A DNA stretch of 46,023 nucleotides, taken from IMG/VR virus record IMGVR_UViG_3300037189_007830, positions 1-46,023 of that record; one strand, given 5' to 3'. The position numbers were made by a program, and so were the translations under genes. Shown one piece after another: positions 1-6,907 of the stretch (its first letter is position 1; each line of letters begins with the position of its first letter). The notes beneath the pieces are model-generated. The model was given only the letters and a program-made list of their open reading frames with translations, was not told the origin of the DNA and searched no databases. This DNA is from a virus.

Positions 1-1539
1 ATCTTTGTAAACTATGGATCGTCTACTAAAAGAAATACTAACACGCAGACTGGTGGCTTTGGTATCGGTGCGAAGTCTGCCTTCTCTTATACCGATAGCT
101 TCACAGTAGTGAGTTATTATAACGGAACGAAGTACACTTACTTATGTTACATGACAAAAGAAAAAGGCGGATGTGACTTGCTCTCAACTGAACCAACGAG
201 CGAAGCGAATGGCGTAGAGATTTCTGTTCCAGTGAAGAGACAATCTATAGATGAGTTTAAGAAAGGGGTTGAACGCTGCGTAATGTTTTGGCAAGAAGAT
301 ATTGTGTTTGAAGGTGTGACGCATGGTGAAATAAAACAATATAAACCTGTGGCTTCATTAGGAGTTATGTCTATCTACGAAACTAATAGAGATAGTCAGA
401 CAATTTATTTGATTGACGGGATACAATATGAAATGATTAATGAGGAGAATTACTGGGCAAGATTTAACGCTGCCGCATCAGATACTACAGTTGTTATTAA
501 TGTTCCTAACGGATTCTTTAAACTTTCTCCGTCAAGGGAAAACATTCAGGATACTATTGAGAACAAAGAAAAGCATGAGGCTATGAAACAAAAATGCAAA
601 CAATTAATTCAGCAAAAGAAGAATGAGATTCTTGATATAGCAGATATCAAAGATAAACTTGCTCACAAAAATGTATACTCAGGTTTATATGAGATTAAGA
701 ATATTGAACTAAAGATTTCTGATAATCACTATTTAAAGTCTGGTACTTTGAGACTGATTAAAGGAAATTTTGATACACGTTTTCCTAGAAAGAAAAGACG
801 TAGCATGACCTTTGTTGTCGAACAAGGTATCTCCAGTGGAGTTTATTTAAACGAAGTGGTGCTGATTAAAACAGATAAGGAAACAAATGCAGGAACTTTA
901 GCTAGACGATTGAATCATTATGTGTTGAGTGAAAAAGTAACAGTGTTAATTTCTAAAGAAGATCTTCCCTTTGAAAAAGAATTGTTTACTAAGATTATTC
1001 AATCAGAAAGTTTACCTTTGCCGCCACTAGTTAAAGGTGTTAAAGTAAAGAAAGCGACAAGCGATAGTGTGGCTTTTTCGAGAAGCTCTTATGGTAGACA
1101 TCAGTGTAAGATGCGAGATGTAAACGATGATACTAGAGAAGCAATCTTGTGGGAAGAAAGTATGGATGTTCGTCTATTTAATTTCTACGAGGTTTATGAA
1201 ATTCCTAAGTGCAACATGAAAGATTTAACTAAAAAACTTTTGACAACAAAAGAAGCGCAAGCTAAACTACTAGCGAGAAAGCACGAAGCTTTAGGATTAT
1301 CTTTTAAGTTATACTCGTCAATTAAAAAGCTATCGCACTTAAACAAAGTTCCTAACAGAGATTTAAGAGATTACTTGTTGAACACTGATAAGTCTTTCAA
1401 AGCAGAACATGAAGCGATTGTTAAGTTAGAAGAAAGTTTAAGAGCTAAGTGTCCGTTGATGAAAGCATTGCTATATGTAACAACAACAGAAGCTGCTAAT
1501 ATTATTATCGAAGAAATTAACAAACAATTAGGAGAATAA
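1..1539 (+). CDS. rIIA: rIIA-like GHKL ATPase (5' end cut by window)
   Basis: The reading frame is open from the first base, so the N terminus is outside the window. The visible part starts with FVNYGSSTKR and then TGGFGIGAKSAFSYTDSF, which matches the glycine-rich ATP-lid motif of GHKL ATPases as found in T4 rIIA and its relatives. The rest is lysine-rich with no transmembrane segment. In T4, rIIA and rIIB are membrane-associated early proteins that protect infection against other phages' exclusion systems. Here the stop codon lies one base before the rIIB start, with GGAG just upstream, so the two genes are probably translationally coupled. An internal GTG at 109 would remove the ATPase motif and is not the true start. 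Identification rests on the motif and the rIIB neighbour. Confidence 0.85.
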   Translation: MFVNYGSSTKRNTNTQTGGFGIGAKSAFSYTDSFTVVSYYNGTKYTYLCYMTKEKGGCDLLSTEPTSEANGVEISVPVKRQSIDEFKKGVERCVMFWQEDIVFEGVTHGEIKQYKPVASLGVMSIYETNRDSQTIYLIDGIQYEMINEENYWARFNAAASDTTVVINVPNGFFKLSPSRENIQDTIENKEKHEAMKQKCKQLIQQKKNEILDIADIKDKLAHKNVYSGLYEIKNIELKISDNHYLKSGTLRLIKGNFDTRFPRKKRRSMTFVVEQGISSGVYLNEVVLIKTDKETNAGTLARRLNHYVLSEKVTVLISKEDLPFEKELFTKIIQSESLPLPPLVKGVKVKKATSDSVAFSRSSYGRHQCKMRDVNDDTREAILWEESMDVRLFNFYEVYEIPKCNMKDLTKKLLTTKEAQAKLLARKHEALGLSFKLYSSIKKLSHLNKVPNRDLRDYLLNTDKSFKAEHEAIVKLEESLRAKCPLMKALLYVTTTEAANIIIEEINKQLGE

Positions 1540-1540
1540 A

Positions 1541-2359
1541 ATGAACTACATGATTTTATCTGACAGTTTAATTCTTAACTTTAATGGCAACACTACTGTA
1601 ATTAATCGTGCCGATGGTAGGTATGACAAGATTATTCCTCTACTAAGAGAAGGTAAGTATGAAGACATCATTCCATTACTTGATGTTGCAAAGGATTTAA
1701 AAGACAGAGGCTTTGATGTTCGCCATGGATTAGTTTACTTAGATGACGAGGCTTTACCTAACTCATTGTCTACAAGAGTGTTAGAATTTTACGACAACAA
1801 TTTACCTTTTCAACCTTTGCTAAAGTTTTGGAGAAAGCTACGAAACAATCCTAGCTTTAACAGTAGACAGATGTTGTTCAAGTTCTTAGAACATAACGGA
1901 CACCCGATTACAACGGAAGGAAACTTCATAGCTTATCGTGCAGTAAGAGAAGATTATAAAGACAAACACACAGGAACAATGGACAATAGCATTGGTGCTG
2001 TGGTAGAATTACCACGCAGTCAAGTGGACGACAATCCAAACAACACTTGTTCATTTGGATTACATGTTGCCACAATGAGTTATGCTAAGGACTTTGGTAG
2101 TAAGGTAGTAGACGTTGAAGTTGATCCTGCTGATGTAGTGGCAGTACCTACAGATTATAATGGAACTAAGATGCGAGTATGTAAATTCAAAGTTGTAGCA
2201 GATACTCAAGGTATTATTACTAAACCATTAGTAACATCGGCTTACTCGGATGTTTGGGATGAGGCTTTTGAAGACGATGAAGATCTTTGTAAGACTTGTG
2301 GTGAAACAGTTGATAAGAATACTCAATATTATTGTCCAACATGCGGGGAGATTCTATGA
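1541..2359 (+). CDS. rIIB: rIIB-like protein with C-terminal zinc ribbon
   Basis: This 272-residue protein shows the layout of T4 rIIB-type proteins: an N-terminal half with FWRKLRNNPS, then TEGNFIAYRAVRED and a CSFGLHVATMSYA segment that is characteristic of the family. The C terminus adds a compact zinc ribbon with CxxC pairs at C250/C253 and C265/C268. It directly follows the rIIA-like gene, as in T4-like and many other phages, and the pair is expected to act together in infection or superinfection physiology. The start has a GGAG box at about 7 bases. The terminal TGA overlaps the ATG of the next small gene. The biochemical role is unknown even in T4. Confidence 0.85.
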   Translation: MNYMILSDSLILNFNGNTTVINRADGRYDKIIPLLREGKYEDIIPLLDVAKDLKDRGFDVRHGLVYLDDEALPNSLSTRVLEFYDNNLPFQPLLKFWRKLRNNPSFNSRQMLFKFLEHNGHPITTEGNFIAYRAVREDYKDKHTGTMDNSIGAVVELPRSQVDDNPNNTCSFGLHVATMSYAKDFGSKVVDVEVDPADVVAVPTDYNGTKMRVCKFKVVADTQGIITKPLVTSAYSDVWDEAFEDDEDLCKTCGETVDKNTQYYCPTCGEIL

Positions 2360-2514
2360 ATACAAAAATAAAATTGAATGAAGTGATAGGAAAATTGCAA
2401 GCTAACTTAGACGAAGTAGAGACAGTTCACCTTGACGACGATGAGCAAGAAGGGGTTACGTTTCTACAAACATTGATAAATGAATTAAAAGAAATTGAAG
2501 GAGAACTAACATGA
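2356..2514 (+). CDS. small acidic hypothetical protein
   Basis: Encodes 52 residues, acidic and predicted helical, with a run of Asp/Glu in the middle (HLDDDEQEG). I do not recognise it. The ATG at 2356 is chosen because it has GGGGAG 6 bases upstream and overlaps the rIIB stop as ATGA; an upstream TTG in the same frame lacks such a site. The end overlaps the next ATG in the same way, so it is part of a coupled train of small early genes. Confidence 0.6.
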   Translation: MNTKIKLNEVIGKLQANLDEVETVHLDDDEQEGVTFLQTLINELKEIEGELT

Positions 2515-2690
2515 TTAAATTTGTAACGATTAGAAATAGTACAAAAGAAGTAAATGTATTTGATAGCTTTACTAAAGCATTAGAGCATACACAAAAGCTA
2601 GTGTTCGGAGATAGGTATTTCATCTATGAAAACAATACGTTACTAGCAACGGCACTAATTAAAAAAGAAGAGGAGTTTAATTATGAGTAA
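2511..2690 (+). CDS. small hypothetical protein
   Basis: A 59-residue reading frame beginning MIKFVTIRNS and ending EEEFNYE. The ATG overlaps the upstream stop (ATGA) and has AAGGAG at the expected distance. It fills the gap between two coupled genes exactly and overlaps the next ATG by 8 bases, which supports it as real despite its length. The sequence looks like a short alpha/beta protein with no known motif; function unknown. Confidence 0.6.
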   Translation: MIKFVTIRNSTKEVNVFDSFTKALEHTQKLVFGDRYFIYENNTLLATALIKKEEEFNYE

Positions 2691-2949
2691 TAAGAATCCA
2701 ATATCAAATATCCCATTGCCAGATGTTAAGTTTGAAAAACCTAGATATGTTGCTATAATATGTTATCAAATTCCTAGGAAGATTAAACTTGGGGGAAGAA
2801 GAAAGGTTAGTCCTAGATTTGAAACAATGTATGGAGCGTTGTATTGGTTGAACAAGCAGGACTATAACATGGACTATATGATCGTTAGAACTGATCAAGA
2901 AAATGCAATTAGAAGTGGATATAAGAAAGTAGGTGAGGTTGTTAGATGA
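2683..2949 (+). CDS. hypothetical protein
   Basis: Encodes 88 residues, basic (many Lys/Arg), with a central beta-rich part (RYVAIICYQI) followed by a Tyr/Trp-rich segment. No membrane helix, cysteine cluster or catalytic motif is visible. An AGGAG box precedes the start and the stop overlaps the ATG of the PhaR-like gene. The basic character would allow nucleic-acid binding, but nothing proves it. Confidence 0.6.
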   Translation: MSNKNPISNIPLPDVKFEKPRYVAIICYQIPRKIKLGGRRKVSPRFETMYGALYWLNKQDYNMDYMIVRTDQENAIRSGYKKVGEVVR

Positions 2950-3179
2950 ATATTAATATTACCTATTACAAGAATAGAAAATTATATTCTAGTCATGTAA
3001 GTAGATACGTGAATTTAATGGAGTGCAAGGAGCTAATTGATGCTGGACATAACATAAAGTTTACGCATCATTCTACAGGAGAAGACGTTACAGAACAATG
3101 CCTTAAAGAATTAGTAAGGAAGTGTGATATCAATATATCCAGTCTTATGAAATTATTAGGAGGGCAGCGTGAAAAATAA
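2946..3179 (+). CDS. PhaR N-terminal-like (PHB_acc_N) small protein
   Basis: This 77-residue protein resembles almost end to end the N-terminal DNA-binding domain of PhaR, the polyhydroxyalkanoate synthesis repressor. It has YYKNRKLYSSHVSRYVNL (compare the family's KYxNRRLYDTxxSxYIxL), then LIDAGHNI, then STGEDVTEQCL (compare TGEDIT). In PhaR this domain binds DNA while the C-terminal part binds the polymer or phasin promoters; here only the domain remains. It sits in the early small-gene train, overlapping genes on both sides. It may be a phage transcription factor or a decoy of a host regulator; that is inference. Assignment is from remembered family consensus, not a search. Confidence 0.65.
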   Translation: MNINITYYKNRKLYSSHVSRYVNLMECKELIDAGHNIKFTHHSTGEDVTEQCLKELVRKCDINISSLMKLLGGQREK

Positions 3180-3507
3180 AGAGGAGTTAGAAGTTAGGCG
3201 AGTGCTGAAGAAGCTAGGCTTCAAGTTGAATAAGCAACAGGACGAGAGGGCGGAAGGTGTTGATATTATTGCTATGAAAAATGGTGAGGTGCTACTGATC
3301 GAGGTGAAGAAAGCGAGATACCATAAGAGGGCTTGGCAAGTTGATGCTGTGTCCAAGAAGCAGCAGAAGTTATCCAATACAATAGCGATTGTAACGAACA
3401 AGACCATACTGTTTGAGCCAATGTCACAACACTTAAAGTTGTGTACCAAGAATGGTATGCGGTACGTGACGGAGGCTGTGGATTTACTAGGGGTACTAGC
3501 TGGTTAG
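3169..3507 (+). CDS. small PD-(D/E)XK nuclease
   Basis: A 112-residue protein with the core of a PD-(D/E)XK nuclease: EGVDIIAMKNGEVLLIEVKK gives D32 as the first acidic ligand and E45-x-K47 as the second. It is preceded by a helix (EELEVRRVLKKLGF) and followed by a basic helix with a conserved-looking Gln (RAWQVDAVSKKQQK), the arrangement seen in Holliday-junction-resolvase-like and other minimal nucleases. The start is GTG with AGGAGGG 5 bases upstream. It may process recombination or replication intermediates, or degrade host DNA; the substrate cannot be read from the sequence. Confidence 0.7.
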   Translation: MKNKEELEVRRVLKKLGFKLNKQQDERAEGVDIIAMKNGEVLLIEVKKARYHKRAWQVDAVSKKQQKLSNTIAIVTNKTILFEPMSQHLKLCTKNGMRYVTEAVDLLGVLAG

Positions 3508-3551
3508 GGGGGTAGCAGGGGCTGCACTCTGGGCTCTAAATTAGGGAGGCA
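3505..3551 (+). other. G-rich intergenic segment
   Basis: A short intergenic stretch holding G6, G4, G3 and G3 runs on the + strand, strikingly G-rich in an AT-rich genome. The first two runs are 5 bases apart and the later loops are about 9 and 10 bases, so a quadruplex is possible but not canonical. A small GCAG-GGG-CTGC hairpin overlaps it. The last run (GGGAGG) is the ribosome binding site of the gene at 3554. Confidence 0.35.
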
Positions 3552-3553
3552 TT

Positions 3554-3742
3554 ATGCTGATAGTCAATATTCTTATTTCGATTTTTAAATTCTCAATTGC
3601 TGCAGGTTTATTTTTTGCTGCTGTCTTTGTTGGCATGCACGTTCTTGGCTTTATTATTAAAGCGGTTTTATATTTAATCGTTGGTACTATTATTACAGTC
3701 GGTAATCTTTTTATAACCGACGATAAGGAGGGGGAGAAATGA
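3554..3742 (+). CDS. small membrane protein, two predicted helices
   Basis: Encodes 62 residues that are mostly hydrophobic: about residues 3-22 and 24-54 would form two or three membrane segments, followed by a charged tail (DDKEGEK). There is no signal-peptidase site or lipobox. The start has GGGAGG 5 bases upstream and the stop overlaps the next gene. In this early-gene position small membrane proteins often alter the host envelope or exclude other phages, but no specific role can be assigned. Confidence 0.6.
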   Translation: MLIVNILISIFKFSIAAGLFFAAVFVGMHVLGFIIKAVLYLIVGTIITVGNLFITDDKEGEK

Positions 3743-3921
3743 TTGGTGTTCAATTTATAACGCAACATCTTGTAACTAAAGATAAATTTGCGGGTAATGT
3801 AATTTACTTTCCAGAAATGACCGAGCAAGTTGAAATACTAATTTCAGCTAACCGAAAGTTATTATTAAAGTCTTTTACAAATCACCGAGTATTTGTGTTT
3901 ACTTTTAACGTGGAGGATTGA
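3739..3921 (+). CDS. small hypothetical protein
   Basis: Encodes 60 residues starting MIGVQFITQH, with alternating hydrophobic residues suggesting a small beta-rich fold (VFVFTFNVED at the end). GGAGGGGG lies just upstream of the ATG and the reading frame is coupled by overlap to both neighbours. No recognised family. Confidence 0.55.
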   Translation: MIGVQFITQHLVTKDKFAGNVIYFPEMTEQVEILISANRKLLLKSFTNHRVFVFTFNVED

Positions 3922-4046
3922 TGATTGTGTTTTTTCATAAGGTAATTGGCTTATCTTTGGGCAAGTCGTTTGTGTGTGGTATTATATCAGATATATTAAT
4001 AGCTGGACTATTAATTAAATTGATTAGATTAATTGGAGGCGTATGA
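3921..4046 (+). CDS. 41-residue putative membrane peptide
   Basis: A 41-residue peptide (MIVFFHKVIG... to LIKLIRLIGGV) with one hydrophobic segment of about 20 residues (about 18-40). The ATG overlaps the preceding TGA and has GGAGG 4 bases upstream; the stop overlaps the next ATG. The exact fit in the coupled train and the good ribosome site favour a real gene over chance. Function unknown. Confidence 0.45.
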   Translation: MIVFFHKVIGLSLGKSFVCGIISDILIAGLLIKLIRLIGGV

Positions 4047-4321
4047 AAGTAATTACAAGACAAGTATTTCTTACAAAAGAAAGTATAGATCTTATTGATA
4101 AAGATATCAATGCTAAACAATCTTATACAATCTTTTCAAACAAAGAAGAGGGGACAACTCAAGTTGATTTAACTTTACAAGTGTTAGAAGAATACCTTGT
4201 ATCGGAAGAACTTTTAGAGACTCTCATTGAGGGATTGCTTCCAGCTCTGAGTGACTCAGAACTGAAGACAAAAAAGGAACAAGTCAAAGCTCACTTAAGA
4301 TCTCTAGGCTTAAATACGTGA
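4043..4321 (+). CDS. hypothetical protein
   Basis: Encodes 92 residues. The first half mixes Lys/Asp-rich short strands and the second is clearly helical and acidic (VLEEYLVSEELLETLIEGLLP). No catalytic motif, cysteines or membrane helix are visible. TTGGAGG precedes the ATG, which overlaps the stop of the upstream peptide. Function unknown. Confidence 0.6.
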   Translation: MKVITRQVFLTKESIDLIDKDINAKQSYTIFSNKEEGTTQVDLTLQVLEEYLVSEELLETLIEGLLPALSDSELKTKKEQVKAHLRSLGLNT

Positions 4322-4328
4322 GGTTTGT

Positions 4329-4640
4329 ATGGTTGAAAAAGAATTTGTCCTTAAGAATCCGTATGGTTATGAAGATGAAATGACAACAAATGAGTTGTGG
4401 CAATGGTTTCTATACAATCAACCTGATGAATGGGCATGGTTTGATTTCCTAGATAAGATTCGTATTGATGGTGAACTGGCATTAACTAATGGTGTTCTTG
4501 TAAGACATTTGTTTTCTAAAAAAGATACGTCGAATTTAAAAGTTTGTAGACACGAAAAAAAATATATTAATGTAGTATCTAACACGCTTAAATTCTGGGT
4601 ATGCCCTGAGTGTGGTAAAGATTTAGGTGATGCAAAATGA
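4329..4640 (+). CDS. hypothetical protein with C-terminal zinc-ribbon-like motif
   Basis: A 103-residue protein rich in Trp in its N-terminal half (TNELWQWFLYNQPDEWAWFD). It ends with CRHEKK, a 10-15 residue hydrophobic strand, then CPECGK, giving a C-x-H plus C-x2-C arrangement typical of small phage zinc-binding proteins. The stop overlaps the ATG of the RecB-like nuclease, so it may be co-translated with the recombination genes. The start is weakly supported: upstream AGG only. Confidence 0.6.
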   Translation: MVEKEFVLKNPYGYEDEMTTNELWQWFLYNQPDEWAWFDFLDKIRIDGELALTNGVLVRHLFSKKDTSNLKVCRHEKKYINVVSNTLKFWVCPECGKDLGDAK

Positions 4641-5479
4641 CACGAATGAGTTTCTCTGCAAGGGAGAAGTACGAACAATGCCCATACAAATACTATCTGC
4701 ATTATGTTGAAGGGTACAGATCGTCATTACAAAGTTCTGCTTTGTGCTTTGGCAATGCTCTTGATATAGCATTGAACGACATGCTTACTGGTAGTTTGAA
4801 CTATCATGAAGTATTTAATTCCGAATGGGAAAAATACAGAGATAGCAACATCGAATACTATAAGTCTGACTTGGATGTTAGTCTCTTATCTGCACAGGAG
4901 ACTAACCTTCCCTTAGCACAACAGAACTTTATCTCTTTGAAAAAGAAAGGCATCAAACTTTTAGACGCTTACTTTACTCATATCTTTCCTAAGATTGAAA
5001 AGGTTATTTCTATTCAAGAAGAAATAAACATTGTAGGTTACGACGAAAACGGAGAGCCTACTGATGATAGCATCTATGGTAAGATAGATTTAATTGCCAG
5101 TATAAAAGATGATACAGGAAAACTACACTACGCTTTGCTCGATAATAAAACAACTAGTGAAGCTTATTCAAAGAACGCAGTTCAAACGAAAGATCAACTA
5201 GCCTTATACGCTTGCGGCTATTCGGACATTACTTCTTTTGGCTATCTAACTTTGAATAAAAAGAATTACAAAACACAAATAATAATTGATACGATTAGTG
5301 AAGATAGAAGATCAGAGGTTCTGAATAAATTTGTTGTGACTCTAGATAAAATAAAAGATAATCAGTTCGAGAAAAATAAAAAGTCATGCTATGCTTTTGG
5401 TAGAAAATGTGAGTACTATACTTATTGCCATAGCGGATACTTTAATTCTGACATATACCAAAAAGAAAAGGAGGGATGA
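4637..5479 (+). CDS. RecB/Cas4-like PD-(D/E)XK exonuclease
   Basis: This 280-residue protein begins SFSAREKYEQCPYKYYLHY, the N-terminal helix of PDDEXK_1/RecB-type nucleases. The core follows: IYGKIDLIA (D151), LLDNKTT (D169-x-K171 in place of the usual D/E-x-K) and a QLALYACGY helix containing the family's conserved Gln and Tyr. C15 together with C251, C258 and C264 near the C terminus could hold an iron-sulfur cluster as in AddB and Cas4. Located directly upstream of the ERF annealing protein, it probably resects DNA ends to give single strands for annealing, an exonuclease-annealase pair analogous to lambda Exo-Beta. The pairing is inferred from context. Confidence 0.85.
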   Translation: MTRMSFSAREKYEQCPYKYYLHYVEGYRSSLQSSALCFGNALDIALNDMLTGSLNYHEVFNSEWEKYRDSNIEYYKSDLDVSLLSAQETNLPLAQQNFISLKKKGIKLLDAYFTHIFPKIEKVISIQEEINIVGYDENGEPTDDSIYGKIDLIASIKDDTGKLHYALLDNKTTSEAYSKNAVQTKDQLALYACGYSDITSFGYLTLNKKNYKTQIIIDTISEDRRSEVLNKFVVTLDKIKDNQFEKNKKSCYAFGRKCEYYTYCHSGYFNSDIYQKEKEG

Positions 5480-5877
5480 TGTCAATTTACGTAATGACAG
5501 TTGGGGAACTAGCTAAGAAAAGGGGAGAGCCTGTCGGGGACTTTGTAAAGAAAGTACAGTCTGTAGGGTTTGATGCTGGATCTCATGCTAAGAAACTAAC
5601 ACAAGATGATTTAAACTCTTTGATTAAATTACTGGATGGAACTTCTGAACAAGAAGATGCTGCTCCAGCTAAGAAAGAAAAGAGAGTAGCTTTGAATCCT
5701 AATGTTGTGATGGTTAAACTTAATGGAAGAGATACTTTAGTAGCTCATGTAGATGCTAGTCTAAATACAGATGGATCAATCTCTGTTGAAATTCTAGAAT
5801 CGTCTATTGAAAATTCTCTTGGAGAAACTTTGTTAGAATTTAGAAAACAACTTGGACTAAAAATGGGGGTAATTTAA
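5479..5877 (+). CDS. IF2_N-like domain protein of the recombination cluster
   Basis: Encodes 132 residues. The N-terminal part, with VGELAKKRGEPVGDFVKKVQ followed by SVGFDAGSHAKKLTQDD, strongly resembles the small IF2_N helical domain found at the N terminus of bacterial translation initiation factor 2, including the SHA-x-x-L turn. A Lys/Ala linker leads to a C-terminal beta-rich part (VVMVKLNGRDTLVAHVD). The second of two adjacent ATGs is chosen because GGAGG lies 4 bases upstream; the first is only 1 base away from it. It sits between the RecB-like nuclease and ERF. IF2_N folds may simply bind nucleic acid here. No GTPase domain is present. Confidence 0.6.
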   Translation: MSIYVMTVGELAKKRGEPVGDFVKKVQSVGFDAGSHAKKLTQDDLNSLIKLLDGTSEQEDAAPAKKEKRVALNPNVVMVKLNGRDTLVAHVDASLNTDGSISVEILESSIENSLGETLLEFRKQLGLKMGVI

Positions 5878-5960
5878 TGGCTAAGAAAAGAAAAGGATGC
5901 GGATCTGGAAGTACTAAACCAAAAGGAAAACGCAGGGAGGTAGAATGTCAGCACCATTAA
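5877..5960 (+). CDS. 27-residue basic peptide (possible)
   Basis: A short frame MAKKRKGCGS... very rich in Lys/Arg and Gly, whose ATG overlaps the upstream stop (TAATG) and which ends 13 bases inside the ERF gene. A GGGGG run precedes it. The basic composition would suit nucleic-acid binding. It may equally be leader sequence that carries the ERF ribosome binding site. Confidence 0.35.
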   Translation: MAKKRKGCGSGSTKPKGKRREVECQHH

Positions 5961-6577
5961 TTTACAAGAAGATGTCCGAAGTAATGAAGGATGTTGGAGC
6001 AGTTGGCAAAGATCAAAAGAATACTCAGCAGGGATTTAAGTTCAGAGGTATTGATCAATTCGTTAACGCACTCTATCCAGCACTTACAAAACATGCTGTG
6101 TTCATGTCTCCTCGATGCGTAATGGAAACTCATGAGTTAAAAGAAGTCGTAAGATCTTCTGGTAAGTCGGGCACAGATAAGCACGTTACTATTTATATGG
6201 AGTATGATTTCTTTGCGGAAGATGGTTCTAAAGTTACTATCGGACCTATTCCTGCAGAGGGTTTAGACTCTGGAGATAAAGCTACAAACAAAGCTTTATC
6301 TGCTGCATTAAAATATGCGTTGATACAAACCTTCTCAATCCCAACAGAGGATATGGCAGAGGCTGATTTAGAGTCTCCTGAGATTGGGATTAAATCGGCT
6401 GCAAGTTTTATTGCCGCTACCAATTTAGCGGCTGCAACTACTACTCAAGAAGCAGCAAAGACAGTAGAGAAAAAGAAAACGGTTTCGTTTAATAAACCAA
6501 AGACAGATTCAACTAAACCCACTACAAAGCTAGGAGTCAATGTTGCTGGCGATGTAAGTACTGAAATTGATCTGTAA
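5945..6577 (+). CDS. erf: ERF-family single-strand annealing protein
   Basis: A 210-residue protein with the ERF superfamily signature: GFKFRGIDQFVNALYPAL near the N terminus, a central strand-rich part ending IPAEGLDSGDKATNKALSAA, and ALKYALIQTFSIPTED. ERF proteins such as P22 Erf form rings, anneal complementary single strands and circularise or recombine phage genomes. The last 50 or so residues are a low-complexity Thr/Lys/Pro-rich tail, possibly for protein contacts. AGGGAGG precedes the ATG. It lies two genes after a RecB-like nuclease, with which it probably works. Confidence 0.9.
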   Translation: MSAPLIYKKMSEVMKDVGAVGKDQKNTQQGFKFRGIDQFVNALYPALTKHAVFMSPRCVMETHELKEVVRSSGKSGTDKHVTIYMEYDFFAEDGSKVTIGPIPAEGLDSGDKATNKALSAALKYALIQTFSIPTEDMAEADLESPEIGIKSAASFIAATNLAAATTTQEAAKTVEKKKTVSFNKPKTDSTKPTTKLGVNVAGDVSTEIDL

Positions 6578-6592
6578 TAAAAGGAGGACAGC

Positions 6593-6892
6593 GTGAGTGA
6601 AAAACCAAAAGTGATACGAAGAGATTTCGGAGAATTTCTAGAAGCTCCAAGGAAAGATCCAGATGACCCAAAGGAAAAGCCTAGATACTACATCAAGGTA
6701 ACAGCAAAGCCAGAAGTACTGGACGCTGTAAGACAAGGTACAATTATTGAACTTGAAGCACCTGATGAAAAGTACAAAAGAATGATTGCATCTGGTAAGC
6801 TTTCGGAAGATCAAGTAAGTGATGCTCAAAAAAGTATGGATAGGATTCCTAAGTTTTTTGTTAAAAGATTAGTTGCTAAAATTAAAGAGTAA
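6593..6892 (+). CDS. hypothetical protein between ERF and primase-helicase
   Basis: Encodes 99 residues from a GTG start with AAGGAGG 5 bases upstream. The protein is highly charged, with a DPDDPKEKPRYYIKVTAK segment followed by a helix-rich, Lys-rich C-terminal half. No recognised motif. Its position between the annealing protein and the primase-helicase suggests a small DNA-replication or single-strand-binding accessory role, but there is no direct evidence for an OB fold. Confidence 0.6.
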   Translation: MSEKPKVIRRDFGEFLEAPRKDPDDPKEKPRYYIKVTAKPEVLDAVRQGTIIELEAPDEKYKRMIASGKLSEDQVSDAQKSMDRIPKFFVKRLVAKIKE

Positions 6893-6907
6893 TAATATGG
6901 AGGATAC

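Noticed and set aside
109-1539. GTG at 109 as the real start of the rIIA-like gene
   Set aside because: The frame is open upstream to the edge and contains the conserved ATPase motif.
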